From Methanococcoides sp052057775 (GTDB lineage Archaea; Halobacteriota; Methanosarcinia; Methanosarcinales; Methanosarcinaceae): a stretch of DNA of 64,000 nucleotides. The notes below the pieces were generated by a model. It ran no database searches, was not told where the DNA came from, and saw only the letters and a program-made list of their open reading frames with translations. The stretch is from assembly GCF_052057775.1 (NCBI RefSeq), contig NZ_CP195121.1, positions 1,178,001-1,242,000 on the forward strand. Reading direction: 5' to 3'. The position numbers and the translations under genes were made by a program. Below are positions 1-8,549 of this stretch, in pieces (positions within the stretch are counted from its first letter, which is position 1; every line of letters starts with the position of its first letter).

Positions 1-2
1 CT

Positions 3-1562
3 GCAGACATCGTATCCCATGCATACACCTGTGCCCAGTGTGGTTATTGTGTTGAAGAGTGTGACCAGTACTACGGTCGCGGCTGGGAATCCCAGTCCCC
101 GAGAGGTAAGTGGTTCTTTATCAAGGAGTACCTTGCCGGCAGGGACAAGATGACACAGGAGCAGGTAGACACTTTCCTTGCCTGTACTACCTGTGAACTG
201 TGTGACCACAGATGCCAGCTTGACCTTCCGATCAACGATTCCTGGATGACAATGAGGAACGAACTGGTCGTTGAGCGTGGCATGATGACCATCCCTCCAT
301 TCGAGATCATGGCTGCCAGCCTGCTCAAGGAAAGGAACATCTGGGGAGAGTATCTTAAGAACAGGGAAGAATGGGTCCCTGAGGATCTCAAGCCAAAGAT
401 CAAGGACAAGGCTGAATATGCCTACTTCGCAGGCTGTACCGCTTCCTTTGTGGAGAAGGACATCGCTGAAGCTTCAGTACGTCTGCTGACCGATGCAGGT
501 ATGGAGATTACCTATCTCGGCAAGGAAGAGTCCTGCTGTGGTATCCCTATGCTTGCTGCCGGTAAGTGGGACGTTTTCGAGAAGATCATGAGGATGAACA
601 TCGAGAACATGAGGAAGAAGGGTGTTAAGACCGTGATCACATCCTGTCCTGCATGCTGGCTGGTATGGGATACGTTCTACCGCCAGTGGGCTGAGAAGCT
701 CGGAATCGAGTATGATTTCGAGGCAAAGCACTACTCACAGGTCCTTCAGGACAAGCTCGATGTCCTTTCCGAGAAGTTCGTCACACCTCTCAATAAAGTT
801 GTCACGGTACATGATGCATGTCACATGGGTCGTGCCGGTGGAATCTACGAACCACCAAGGGACCTCATCAAGGCCGTTCCGGGTGTCGAACTGCGTGAAA
901 TGGAGCACAACAGGGCAGAAGGTCACTGCTGTGGTTCAGTTCTTACACTGGTCGCAGACCCGGATGTTGCTAACGTGGTCGGTAACATGAGGCTGAAGGA
1001 AGCCGAGGATATCGGTGCTGACCTTATGGTCGCTGCCTGCCCGTGCTGTCAGGTACAGCTGAGGATCGCTGCAGATAAGAGCGGCAGTCCGGTAGAGGTT
1101 CAGGACCTTTCAGCAACAGTTGCCCGCAGTCTGGGTTACAATATCCCTGACACCACGAACACCGCACTTACTGCGTGGATAACATTCGACCAGATGATCC
1201 ACCTGCTCAAGCCTGAGAACATGACCGACCTGATGGTGGAGCTTCTCCCACAGATGATGGGTGCAATGCCTGCTCCGCTGCGTGGTATGATGAAGATGGT
1301 CAAGTACGTGCCGGGCATGGACCTCATGATGAAGCCAATGATGCCGGTCATGATGCCAATGCTCCTGCCAGGCATAATGCCAAAGGTCATGCCAGACATG
1401 CTTGAAGCCGTCGGCAGGCGTGTTCAGATGTCTGACGACCTGAGAGAACAGATGCCTGACCTCATGCCAAAGTCAATGGAGAATCTGATGCCTAACATGC
1501 TTCCGCAGATCATTCCGCTGCTGACACCGAGGATGATCAAGTACATCAAGGAAGATATGTGA
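3..1562 (+). CDS. HdrD-type CCG-domain iron-sulfur protein, 5' end outside window
   Basis: The frame is open from the window edge, so the N-terminus is missing; 519 residues are visible. Two ferredoxin-like clusters (C-x2-C-x2-C-x3-C: CAQCGYCVEEC, then CTTCELCDHRC) are followed by two CCG domains (ESCCGIP...SCPACW and GHCCGS...ACPCCQ). This is the layout of HdrD, the catalytic subunit of membrane heterodisulfide reductase HdrDE, which reduces CoM-S-S-CoB. A tail of about 130 residues rich in Met and Pro follows the second CCG domain. As I recall, Methanosarcina HdrD has about 410 residues and lacks such a tail, so this may be an HdrD paralogue rather than the main subunit. Family assignment is firm; the exact subunit is uncertain. 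Confidence 0.8.
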   Translation, partial: ADIVSHAYTCAQCGYCVEECDQYYGRGWESQSPRGKWFFIKEYLAGRDKMTQEQVDTFLACTTCELCDHRCQLDLPINDSWMTMRNELVVERGMMTIPPFEIMAASLLKERNIWGEYLKNREEWVPEDLKPKIKDKAEYAYFAGCTASFVEKDIAEASVRLLTDAGMEITYLGKEESCCGIPMLAAGKWDVFEKIMRMNIENMRKKGVKTVITSCPACWLVWDTFYRQWAEKLGIEYDFEAKHYSQVLQDKLDVLSEKFVTPLNKVVTVHDACHMGRAGGIYEPPRDLIKAVPGVELREMEHNRAEGHCCGSVLTLVADPDVANVVGNMRLKEAEDIGADLMVAACPCCQVQLRIAADKSGSPVEVQDLSATVARSLGYNIPDTTNTALTAWITFDQMIHLLKPENMTDLMVELLPQMMGAMPAPLRGMMKMVKYVPGMDLMMKPMMPVMMPMLLPGIMPKVMPDMLEAVGRRVQMSDDLREQMPDLMPKSMENLMPNMLPQIIPLLTPRMIKYIKEDM

Positions 1563-1618
1563 AACAGGAACAAAGTGAAATAAATTGAAAACAGAAATGG
1601 AAGTGATGCTTCAAAGCA

Positions 1619-2017
1619 TCATTTCTCACTTTTTTTTGTTTTCTTAGGAGCTACTTTTTTCTTCTTTTCTTTTTTCTCTTTCTTCGGAAGCGAGCTTACA
1701 TACCTGTATGATATGTCCAGCCATTTCCGAAACTCGATTTCGTCATCGTATACTGCCGGTGGTATCAGTGCATATTCCCTCATGCGCCTGCCGTTCGGTG
1801 TGAAAGGTGCTGCTTCGTCATATTCATCATAGAGCTTTTGCTGGTCTTCTTCCTGCAGGCGCAGCATGATGCCGTCTCCATGGACGCCGATGAACATGTT
1901 TCCGTTCACAAAATAGACAGGGCTTCCGAACATCTTCCGGAATTCAACTTCATATTCTGCAACAGCTTCCCCTATCAGTTCCCCAAGTTCCTCTGAAGCT
2001 TTCTTCCATTTTTTCAT
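1619..2017 (-). CDS. TfoX N-terminal domain protein with Lys-rich tail
   Basis: The 132-residue protein has a typical TfoX/Sxy N-terminal fold, with the conserved run around FRKMFGSPVYFVNGNMFIG at residues 27-45 and LRLQEED shortly after. TfoX_N proteins outside competent bacteria are small proteins of unknown role. The last 25 residues are almost only Lys, Glu, Pro and Thr (KKEKKEKKKKVAPKK), a highly charged disordered tail that could bind nucleic acid; this is inference. It converges with the HdrD-like gene and is probably monocistronic. The start ATG is the only one in reach. Confidence 0.75.
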   Translation of the reverse strand: MKKWKKASEELGELIGEAVAEYEVEFRKMFGSPVYFVNGNMFIGVHGDGIMLRLQEEDQQKLYDEYDEAAPFTPNGRRMREYALIPPAVYDDEIEFRKWLDISYRYVSSLPKKEKKEKKKKVAPKKTKKSEK

Positions 2018-2087
2018 ACTAAAAAGTATTGAGAAAATGGGGTATATATGTAACGTCAGTGAAAGGTAATTTCAGAAATACATAATG

Positions 2088-2488
2088 TCAGTTCTCTTCC
2101 TCATCCGATATCATATAGCCGTTTTCTAACAGCTTTCCAATCGCTGCTCTTAAATCCGTTTCTCTGACAAGTACATAATCAGTATCGTAAGTAGAAATAA
2201 CAAAAATGCTGATCTTTTCTTCTGCAAGAAGATTACTGATACGTGCCAGTATCCCTATCAGGGAGAAATCCAGAGGACCTTCGACCTTGAGACATTCCAG
2301 TCCTTTTCGCAGATGATCCTGGATGGTATATTCTCCTCAGGACAGACGATCGATAGTTCTTCTGATGTTCTGGTAATGGAACAAAATTCGTTACAATCTG
2401 CCCAGTCAGGTATGGAGCTGTTGCCTTCGAGGCGGCAAACGCCAAATCTGTTTTCCAGCGGGTTCAGATTGAGTTTCTAGTTCTTCAT
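2088..2488 (-). pseudogene. ACT-domain protein, in-frame TAG plus one-base frameshift
   Basis: On the minus strand ATG AAG AAC is followed by TAG (2477-2479), then an open frame reading KLNLNPLENRFGVCRLEGN...ELSIVCPEEN...CEKDW. After CEKDW the frame must shift by one base near 2292-2296 to continue as CLKVEGPLDFSLIGIL...ISIFVISTYDTDYVLVRE and end at TGA 2088. These blocks match the tandem-ACT family of about 130 residues (CPEE, KVEGPLDFSLTGIL, STYDTDYLLV). The frameshift looks like loss of one A in GACTGGAAATGT. The TAG at codon 4 could be read as pyrrolysine, but the frameshift breaks the gene unless it is a sequencing error. Confidence 0.7.
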
Positions 2489-2734
2489 TTCTATCTGATC
2501 GCTATTGTTTTGATCACATCTTACGAGTATAATTTTCATCTAAATAAAATAACATGAAATTTGAAATAGGTATTAATGGATGTGCAAAACACGATTTTTT
2601 TGGATAAATACTTTCATATAATATTCAGGTCCACTAACATTTAAATCCTTTATCAATGGGGAATGATATGTTATTCAATTGAGTATTATGGATTTTTCTA
2701 TAAAATGTCCAAATAATAAGGTGAAAAAAAGCTC

Positions 2735-3364
2735 ATGAGTACGGAACTTTTGAAGTATGAGGATGTATCTATCCGCTATGGGGAGAAGGAAGTATTGTCT
2801 CACTTTGATCTTGATATCAACAAAGGTGACCGTATCCTGCTTAAAGGCAGGTCCGGCTCAGGCAAGTCCACACTTTTGAAGATGCCGATGGGATTTGCTC
2901 ATCCCTCGAGCGGAAGTCTCTATTTCAAAAAAAAGCTGCTTGATAGCGATACTGTGTGGGATGCAAGGAAGAGGATAGCTTATGTTTCCCAGGACCTTGA
3001 TATCTATGAAGGTTCGGTGAACGAATTTATCGAGGAGGTGTTCTCTTATTCGTCCAATCAGGGTAAACTGGACCACACCAAGCTCAGGAGGCTTCTTGTT
3101 TATCTGGGATTTGAGAAAGATGTCCTTGAGATGGATTTCGAGGACCTTTCAGGCGGTGAGAAGCAGAGGATAGGTATCATCATGTCAGTGCTTATCGGAA
3201 AGGACATCTACCTCCTCGATGAGATCACTTCATCACTCGATGCTGCTTTGAAGGAAAAGGTTGCCAACTATTTCCTTGAGCGCAAGGAATGGACACTTGT
3301 GATAATATCCCACGATGACGTATGGGAAAAGAAAGATGTAAAAGTCGTACCGGTGGGTGTTTGA
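2735..3364 (+). CDS. ABC transporter ATPase, FetA/YbbL-like
   Basis: The 209-residue nucleotide-binding protein has Walker A GRSGSGKST (about residue 38), the signature LSGGEKQR (about 139), Walker B IYLLDE (about 158) and an H-loop ISHDD. It is adjacent to a UPF0014 permease with the next ATG directly after its TGA, so the two are translated together. The pair matches bacterial FetAB (YbbLM), linked in E. coli to iron export and oxidative-stress resistance; the substrate here is inference. GGTGA lies about 10 bases before the ATG. Confidence 0.85.
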   Translation: MSTELLKYEDVSIRYGEKEVLSHFDLDINKGDRILLKGRSGSGKSTLLKMPMGFAHPSSGSLYFKKKLLDSDTVWDARKRIAYVSQDLDIYEGSVNEFIEEVFSYSSNQGKLDHTKLRRLLVYLGFEKDVLEMDFEDLSGGEKQRIGIIMSVLIGKDIYLLDEITSSLDAALKEKVANYFLERKEWTLVIISHDDVWEKKDVKVVPVGV

Positions 3365-4162
3365 ATGGATGCAGTTGATATTGGTTATCTGTCCCTTGTA
3401 GCCTGTTTCCTGTTGCTCGCGATTCCTCTTCTTGTAAGTCACTACCTTAAGCTTGGCATAATCCATGAGACGGTCGTTTCGGCTTCAAGGATGATCGTAC
3501 AACTTGCTTTTGTTGGAGTCTTCCTTACCCTTCTCTTTGAACTTAACAATTCGATCGTGAATCTTCTATGGCTAATGGTAATGGTCCTTGCAGCAACCTA
3601 TTCTACCATAAATGATGTTGGTCTTGACCTCAGGAAGCTATTATTACCGACACTTGCTTCATTTATAGTAGGCAATTTCCTGGTGATACTTTACTTCAAC
3701 ACTTTTGTGGTAAACCTCGACCACCTCTTTGATGCCAGATACCTGATACCTATATTCGGTATGTTCCTCGGTAATTCACTGAGGGGGAACATTGTAAGCA
3801 TCAGTAATTTCTATGATACGATCAGGAGGAACGAGAACCGCTATCTTTACAGTCTTTCACTGGGTGCAAAAAAACATGAGGCTGTTCTTCCCTATGCAAG
3901 GAAAAGTCTTAAGCTTGCACTGAAACCCTCAATTGCGAGCATGTCAACGATCGGTCTGGTTGCATTACCGGGAATGATGACCGGTCAGATTATTGCAGGT
4001 TCCAGCCCGATCCTTGCGATAAAGTACCAAATGGCTATTATGGTCGGTATCTATGTATCCACCGTGATGACGGTGGCTATTGGTATCTTTATGACCATGC
4101 TTTTTAGTTTTGATGATTATGGCATCCTTAAGGAAGATGTTTTCAAGTCAACAGGTGCCTGA
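3365..4162 (+). CDS. UPF0014/FetB-family ABC permease
   Basis: A membrane protein of 265 residues with about seven hydrophobic segments. Family landmarks are AATYSTINDVGLD near residue 80, GMFLGNSLRGNIVSI near 138 and LPGMMTGQIIAGSSP near 202, typical of UPF0014 (YbbM/FetB, plant STAR2/ALS3). It is the transmembrane half of the transporter whose ATPase is the gene immediately upstream. The start codon follows the upstream stop with no gap. A role in iron or another metal efflux is inferred from the bacterial family. Confidence 0.88.
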   Translation: MDAVDIGYLSLVACFLLLAIPLLVSHYLKLGIIHETVVSASRMIVQLAFVGVFLTLLFELNNSIVNLLWLMVMVLAATYSTINDVGLDLRKLLLPTLASFIVGNFLVILYFNTFVVNLDHLFDARYLIPIFGMFLGNSLRGNIVSISNFYDTIRRNENRYLYSLSLGAKKHEAVLPYARKSLKLALKPSIASMSTIGLVALPGMMTGQIIAGSSPILAIKYQMAIMVGIYVSTVMTVAIGIFMTMLFSFDDYGILKEDVFKSTGA

Positions 4163-4296
4163 TCGACCCATAATATTCTTTTTCTTTTTTTGCGAGATTT
4201 CCTGCTTCTAAGACTACGAATTATTTTGTAGCTTAAATAAATGATTTATATCTACGGATCATTTGTTCATTTAGTTAATATTGAGGAATGACCAAA

Positions 4297-4803
4297 ATGA
4301 ACAAATATTTTGTATTAGGCCTGACGCTTTTGTTAGTAATGGCCACTGCATTTTCAATGGGATGCACCGAAACTGGTTCCGATGAAGTTGGTGGAGCTGA
4401 TGAATCAGTAGATGAAGTCACCGAACATGAAGCAGGTGACGATTCTGTTCCAGAAGAAAATAGTGTTCAGGGAATGATAATCTTCGATGAACCTGTAGAA
4501 TCCTTCTCCAATGCTACAATCTATCTGAAGGTAGAGGATGTAAGCCTTCAGGACGTTGCATCAGTTGTCATGTCAGAAGATACAATTGAAGGTGTTTCAA
4601 TGGATGCTGATAATATTCAGCCGGTTCCATACATGATCTATCATCCGGATCTTCAGGAAAGGATGACATATTCCCTTTCAGTTCATGTGGATGTGGACGG
4701 TGATGGAAGCCTTTCAAGTGGTGATTACTACAGCACCTGGCATAATCCGGTACCAACTGATCCCGGGATGCACGAGCTCGATGTTCATGTGGAAATGATC
4801 TGA
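4297..4803 (+). CDS. Secreted lipoprotein, YbaY/YscW-like domain
   Basis: A hydrophobic N-terminus ends in a lipobox-like FSMGC, followed by an acidic linker (Asp/Glu/Val/Ser rich), indicating an exported lipid-anchored protein. The C-terminal 110 residues (GMIIFDEPVESFSNATIYLK...VEDVSLQDV...ADNIQPVPYMIYH) resemble the YbaY/YscW lipoprotein beta-sandwich. Two ATGs are possible. GAGG at 4283-4286 sits 1 base from the ATG at 4288 but 10 bases from the one at 4297, so the latter is chosen. Its function is unknown and no operon partner is evident. Confidence 0.65.
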   Translation: MNKYFVLGLTLLLVMATAFSMGCTETGSDEVGGADESVDEVTEHEAGDDSVPEENSVQGMIIFDEPVESFSNATIYLKVEDVSLQDVASVVMSEDTIEGVSMDADNIQPVPYMIYHPDLQERMTYSLSVHVDVDGDGSLSSGDYYSTWHNPVPTDPGMHELDVHVEMI

Positions 4804-4866
4804 TGTTCTGATCGTTTGGTGATATGCTGATAGATAATTACAATTGAGGAAAAGGGGACTATAGTT

Positions 4867-5196
4867 ATGGAATGTGTGTCAGATACTGCAAATGTTGATA
4901 AGTTCCTGATCCTTCCTATTTCCGAAGGATCAAGGACCGTAACTGAAGTGCTTTCAAGGGAAGGTTCTTTCAGGATACTTGAAGTGCTTTCTGAAGATCC
5001 GCTTTCTGCAAGTGAGATCTCTCATAGGACAGGTCTTCCTTTTGCGGATGTTGAAGACAAGATCAGGGCCCTGATTGGGTCGGAACTTGTGGAGATCAAG
5101 TGCATATCCTCCGGAAGGGGGGGAGGTGAGAATATCTACGCCCCTTCCAGGAAGGTCGTTGCCTTCTCTTCTGAAGACAAAAGCATGGTTGTATGA
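4867..5196 (+). CDS. Winged-helix protein, ArsR-like
   Basis: A 109-residue protein with one winged helix-turn-helix: LEVLSEDPLSASEISHRTGLPFADVEDKIRALIGSELVEIK spans about residues 38-78. It is a shortened paralogue of the N-terminus of the next gene (same pattern of PL/I-E, T-L-S, ILxxLSE-P-SA-I) and overlaps it by four bases (ATGA), so the two are translationally coupled. It has no membrane part. It probably acts as a DNA-binding partner or antagonist of the longer protein; that is inference. Confidence 0.75.
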   Translation: MECVSDTANVDKFLILPISEGSRTVTEVLSREGSFRILEVLSEDPLSASEISHRTGLPFADVEDKIRALIGSELVEIKCISSGRGGGENIYAPSRKVVAFSSEDKSMVV

Positions 5197-6731
5197 GTCA
5201 ACCTTCTGGTGCGAACATGGCCAATAATGATATTGATAACAGTAACAAAGGTGAACCCGGGGACGCTGATCAGGATAGTTCGGACAATGTAGTTGTTCTT
5301 CCACTCAATGAGGATTCAAAGAAGATCACCCAGACACTTTCCAATGAGAAGTCCCTGAAGATCCTTGATCTCCTTTCCGAGGAACCGATGTCTGCAACGG
5401 ATATCGCGAAAAAGCTCGGTCTTTCTATTACCACTGTCAAGTACAACATTGACAGCCTGCTGGAAGCTGATCTCATCAAGGTCCACAGGATCAAGTGGAG
5501 TGAAAAAGGTCGTGAGGTCAAGATCTACGAGCCTGTGCAGAAGCTGATAGTTGTCGCTCCAGGGAGTATGAATGTCAGCAGAGCTTCCATAATCAGCATG
5601 TTGCAGCAGTATATCGGAGTTATCGGCGCTGCATTTCTGGGTGCTGCCGGGCTTCAGTACCTGTCAAGACCTGTTGCCATCGAGAATGGCGGTGTTTTCT
5701 CAGAACAAGCTCTGATGGCTTACGATGTGGAGGAGCAGGTCCTGCGTGAAGCACCTGCGGAAATGGCTCCACAGCTTGCAGCTGATGAGGCTTTAGGGGA
5801 AGTTGCAAAGGCAGTTCCTGGGGAAACCGGTTCCCGGATCATGGATAGCATACACAGTTTCTTCTCGAACTTTTCCGATAATATAGGTCTCTGGTTCTTC
5901 CTGGGATGTCTTTTTGCTGTCCTGATGATGGCATTGAAAGGACGCTACTATGACAATGCCAGCGATTCCACGAAGAGATCTGTAAAGCGATACCTCCTGC
6001 CAGTGATGGCCGTTGGTGTGATACTTGCTGCATTTTCCATTGGAATTGCTCCGGCGGAAGATGACCGGTTGGCTTTCCCTGAGATAGAGAAGATACCTGC
6101 AGATTATGTGTTCACAGAAGAGAATAATGGCAGCACTGTTTCGGTCAAAGCAGGAAGTATTGTGCGTATCGACTTTGCTGCACCTTCAGATGGTTACTGG
6201 TATCTTTCAGACAGTGATGACCTATCCTTAATAGAAGACGGGTACGGATATATGTCATCCTACAGCGCTGTAGGTGATGATTCTGTCTACGGATGGACCT
6301 TCGAGACGCTTTCCATTGGTGAGAAATCAATAGTTGCAGAATATAATTCCTGGAACGGCGAATCTGATGTCCCGGATGATTTCGAAATGACCCTTATAGT
6401 CGAAGGCGATAATGAGCTTTATCCTGCCTTCATCGTTGATGGCTACTATTTCGGTGATGCAATTGAGATAAAAGAAGGCGACTGGATGATTGTCAGAATG
6501 TTCGAATCCAAAGCCGATACTTATACCTGGAATATGACCCTGACGGACGGTCTTCAGGTAAGAGGGGAAGAGTTCACCCCGCGATCAGAAGATTCTCTTT
6601 ATGGGGATCATGAATGGGAAATTGAAGCGGTTGCAGCAGGTGAGCAGAACATCTCTGCCATTTACATGCAACCGGGGATGAACCTCACAGGATATGAGCA
6701 GGCCCTTGACCTCACTGTCAGGGTCCTGTGA
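5193..6731 (+). CDS. Membrane-bound winged-helix regulator with chagasin-like ectodomain
   Basis: The protein has 512 residues. An acidic N-tail leads to a winged helix at about 47-110 (LSEEPMSATDIAKKLGLSIT). Hydrophobic segments follow at about 131-153, 230-248 and 267-286, with a 75-residue loop between the first two. The C-terminal 220 residues look like two successive beta-sandwiches of the chagasin/I42 inhibitor type: VKAGSIVRIDF...DGYWYL...GWTFETLSIGEKSIVAEY, then IKEGDWMIVRM...YTWNM...EWEIEAVAAGEQNISAIY. This suggests a one-component regulator coupling an extracytoplasmic binding domain to DNA; the I42 similarity is by eye. An alternative start is Met9 (5217). Confidence 0.7.
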   Translation: MSQPSGANMANNDIDNSNKGEPGDADQDSSDNVVVLPLNEDSKKITQTLSNEKSLKILDLLSEEPMSATDIAKKLGLSITTVKYNIDSLLEADLIKVHRIKWSEKGREVKIYEPVQKLIVVAPGSMNVSRASIISMLQQYIGVIGAAFLGAAGLQYLSRPVAIENGGVFSEQALMAYDVEEQVLREAPAEMAPQLAADEALGEVAKAVPGETGSRIMDSIHSFFSNFSDNIGLWFFLGCLFAVLMMALKGRYYDNASDSTKRSVKRYLLPVMAVGVILAAFSIGIAPAEDDRLAFPEIEKIPADYVFTEENNGSTVSVKAGSIVRIDFAAPSDGYWYLSDSDDLSLIEDGYGYMSSYSAVGDDSVYGWTFETLSIGEKSIVAEYNSWNGESDVPDDFEMTLIVEGDNELYPAFIVDGYYFGDAIEIKEGDWMIVRMFESKADTYTWNMTLTDGLQVRGEEFTPRSEDSLYGDHEWEIEAVAAGEQNISAIYMQPGMNLTGYEQALDLTVRVL

Positions 6732-6750
6732 TCTTTTTTCTTCAGTTTTT

Positions 6751-7293
6751 TCAAATCGTCTTGATGGACCTGAGATATTCGGTGGGGTCAAGAAGCTTTT
6801 TTGGGCGTTCCTCTCCAAACCAGTTCCCACCGAGATAATGTCGGTCTTTTACGACAGGTTCGGATTCCCATAGCTCAAAGTGGAGCATGCTGGGATTATT
6901 GTCCTTCAGCTTTTGTATATATTCGGGAGCGTTATCATCTATCTTCTCGCTGTTCAAAACAGTCCCGACATGACCGATTATCTGGCCGGCTTCAACAGTA
7001 TCCCCGATCTTCACGTTAGAGGAACCCACTTCGCCATATTTGCAGAAAAGTCCGGAGTGGTTCCTGATCACAATGTAATGGGTGACATTCCAGTAAGAGA
7101 TCATTTCAGGAGATGTCATTATTCCTACATCGATTACTTCTCCGTCCTCGATGGCAAGAACAGGTTCACCTTCTGGTGCGTAAAGGTCAATACCGCAATG
7201 ATGGCGGTCCTTCCTGTCTTCCCAGAAGGAACCGCTTTCCCCGTTCTCCCGGAGGATGTTCTCTGTCTTTTCAGGTAATGGAAATGCTTTCAT
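6751..7293 (-). CDS. M23-type (LytM/duplicated hybrid motif) domain protein
   Basis: A single M23-like domain: HHCGIDLYAPEGEPVLAIEDGEVIDVG, then HYIVIRNHSGLFCKYGEV, GDTVEAGQIIGHVG and LHFELWE. In active M23 endopeptidases zinc is bound by H-x3-D and the second His of an H-x-H motif. The H-x3-D is present but the expected H-x-H reads MLH, and the conserved His of the YAHL segment is replaced (KYGEV), so hydrolase activity is doubtful. No signal peptide is seen, and methanogens of this group lack murein. Upstream in-frame codons are non-ATG without a ribosome site, so the ATG at 7293 is chosen. Confidence 0.7.
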   Translation of the reverse strand: MKAFPLPEKTENILRENGESGSFWEDRKDRHHCGIDLYAPEGEPVLAIEDGEVIDVGIMTSPEMISYWNVTHYIVIRNHSGLFCKYGEVGSSNVKIGDTVEAGQIIGHVGTVLNSEKIDDNAPEYIQKLKDNNPSMLHFELWESEPVVKDRHYLGGNWFGEERPKKLLDPTEYLRSIKTI

Positions 7294-7359
7294 GTTCGTT
7301 TTGATTATGAACAAATTGATATATATTCCTGTCAGTGTTAATTTGAGGTTGATCAGAAT

Positions 7360-7659
7360 ATGTCAGAAAATCCACTTCAGGTAATCATCGATTCCGATGC
7401 AGACTTTTTCCAGCTTCTTGAGGAAACACGTGTAACTTCTTTCGAACAGGATGGTATCCCATTGAAATACAAGCTTCTTATTGCAATGGCACTTGATGCA
7501 TCAAAAGGTGCTGTGAACGGAGTAACATCCCTTGCGTTGCAGGCAATGGAAGCAGGAGCCACAAAAGAAGAGGTCATTCAGGCAGTAAAGGTCACCCATT
7601 ACATCTGCGGTGTGGGAAGTGTCTATACCGCTGCAGCTGCTTTAAAGGATGTCCTTTGA
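7360..7659 (+). CDS. Carboxymuconolactone decarboxylase-like (AhpD fold) protein
   Basis: A protein of 99 residues with the all-helical CMD/AhpD pattern: LKYKLLIAMALDASKGAVNGVTSLALQAMEAGATKEEVIQAVKV. Redox-active members have C-x2-C in the helix where this one has ALDASKGAV, so the AhpD-type disulfide is absent. The only cysteine is in YICGVGS. It is likely a non-peroxidase CMD homologue of unknown role. It is divergent from the M23-type gene, and both share the upstream AT-rich region with a TATA-like TGATATATATT at 7317-7327. Confidence 0.75.
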   Translation: MSENPLQVIIDSDADFFQLLEETRVTSFEQDGIPLKYKLLIAMALDASKGAVNGVTSLALQAMEAGATKEEVIQAVKVTHYICGVGSVYTAAAALKDVL

Positions 7660-7697
7660 TCCTTCTTTCTTTTTTCAATCGGTTTGTTAATATCCCG

Positions 7698-8549
7698 TTA
7701 TTTTCCGCCATATGAACGGACATGGTCCCATGCTTTGTGATACTTCCCGACCTGATCCTTCTTTTCATACATTGAAGCATCTTCCCTTCCGTAGGTCCTG
7801 CGGTCCTCCCCTATCGGACAGACCTTTATGCATATCCCGCAGGGAGCAATGTATCGTTTGTTCAGTTCATCGCTAAAGGAAGCACAGGCTTTCTTGTCGG
7901 TGATCCCTTCCGGATAGTCCTTTTCCGCCAGTGCATTGGATGGACACATCCTGACACAACGCATGCAATGGTTGCACAATTGCTCTTCCATGATGTCATC
8001 AGGTTCGAGTTCAGCAGTGGTGAGAATAGTGCCGAATCGTATTCGGGGTCCGTATCCCGGAGTTAAGATCGTGTTATTGACCCCAAAGTTCCCAAGCCCT
8101 GCAAGGAATGCAGCATGCCGGTGTGAGAAGAAGGCAACTGGCTTTTCCAGAAGCACTTTGATAGAGCCGTAGCCGTCCCTTGGAACGAAGGTGGAAGGAT
8201 GCCCTGTCTCAGTGAGGAAGTTGGAAAGGCGGTAGGTGTACTGGTCCAGCAGACTGTTCACTGTTTTGTAGAGTTCCCTGTAATATATCGATGGAGATGT
8301 TTCCAGCACAGGGAGCGTTATCGGCATTCCGATGACAATTACAGACCTTGCTTCCGGGTAGATTGACTGAGGATGAAACTCTTCAGGTATCCATGGATCG
8401 AAAAGGGGGTCTTCCCAGCGTTCAACGTTTGCTACCCCTACAAGAGGTATCTCCATTTCCCTGCATTTTTTCAGAAGCGCATCTTTAAGTTGCTGTTCCA
8501 TAGTCCTCATTCTTAAGATTTCATTAATGGATATATGATGATCGATCAT
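7698..8549 (-). CDS. QueG-like 4Fe-4S double-cluster protein
   Basis: The 283-residue protein carries two C-terminal ferredoxin clusters (CNHCMRCVRMCP and CGICIKVCP, with an extra Cys at KKACASF), preceded by a region seen in epoxyqueuosine-reductase-like proteins (SVIVIGMPITLP, FGVNNTILTPGYGPRIRFG). True QueG binds a cobamide and reduces epoxyqueuosine; archaeal relatives of this size are of unknown function and several act as corrinoid-protein activators. Its start ATG overlaps the stop of the carbonic-anhydrase-like gene (ATGA, 8546-8549), so the pair is one operon. A shorter start at MEQQLKDALL is possible. Confidence 0.75.
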   Translation of the reverse strand: MIDHHISINEILRMRTMEQQLKDALLKKCREMEIPLVGVANVERWEDPLFDPWIPEEFHPQSIYPEARSVIVIGMPITLPVLETSPSIYYRELYKTVNSLLDQYTYRLSNFLTETGHPSTFVPRDGYGSIKVLLEKPVAFFSHRHAAFLAGLGNFGVNNTILTPGYGPRIRFGTILTTAELEPDDIMEEQLCNHCMRCVRMCPSNALAEKDYPEGITDKKACASFSDELNKRYIAPCGICIKVCPIGEDRRTYGREDASMYEKKDQVGKYHKAWDHVRSYGGK

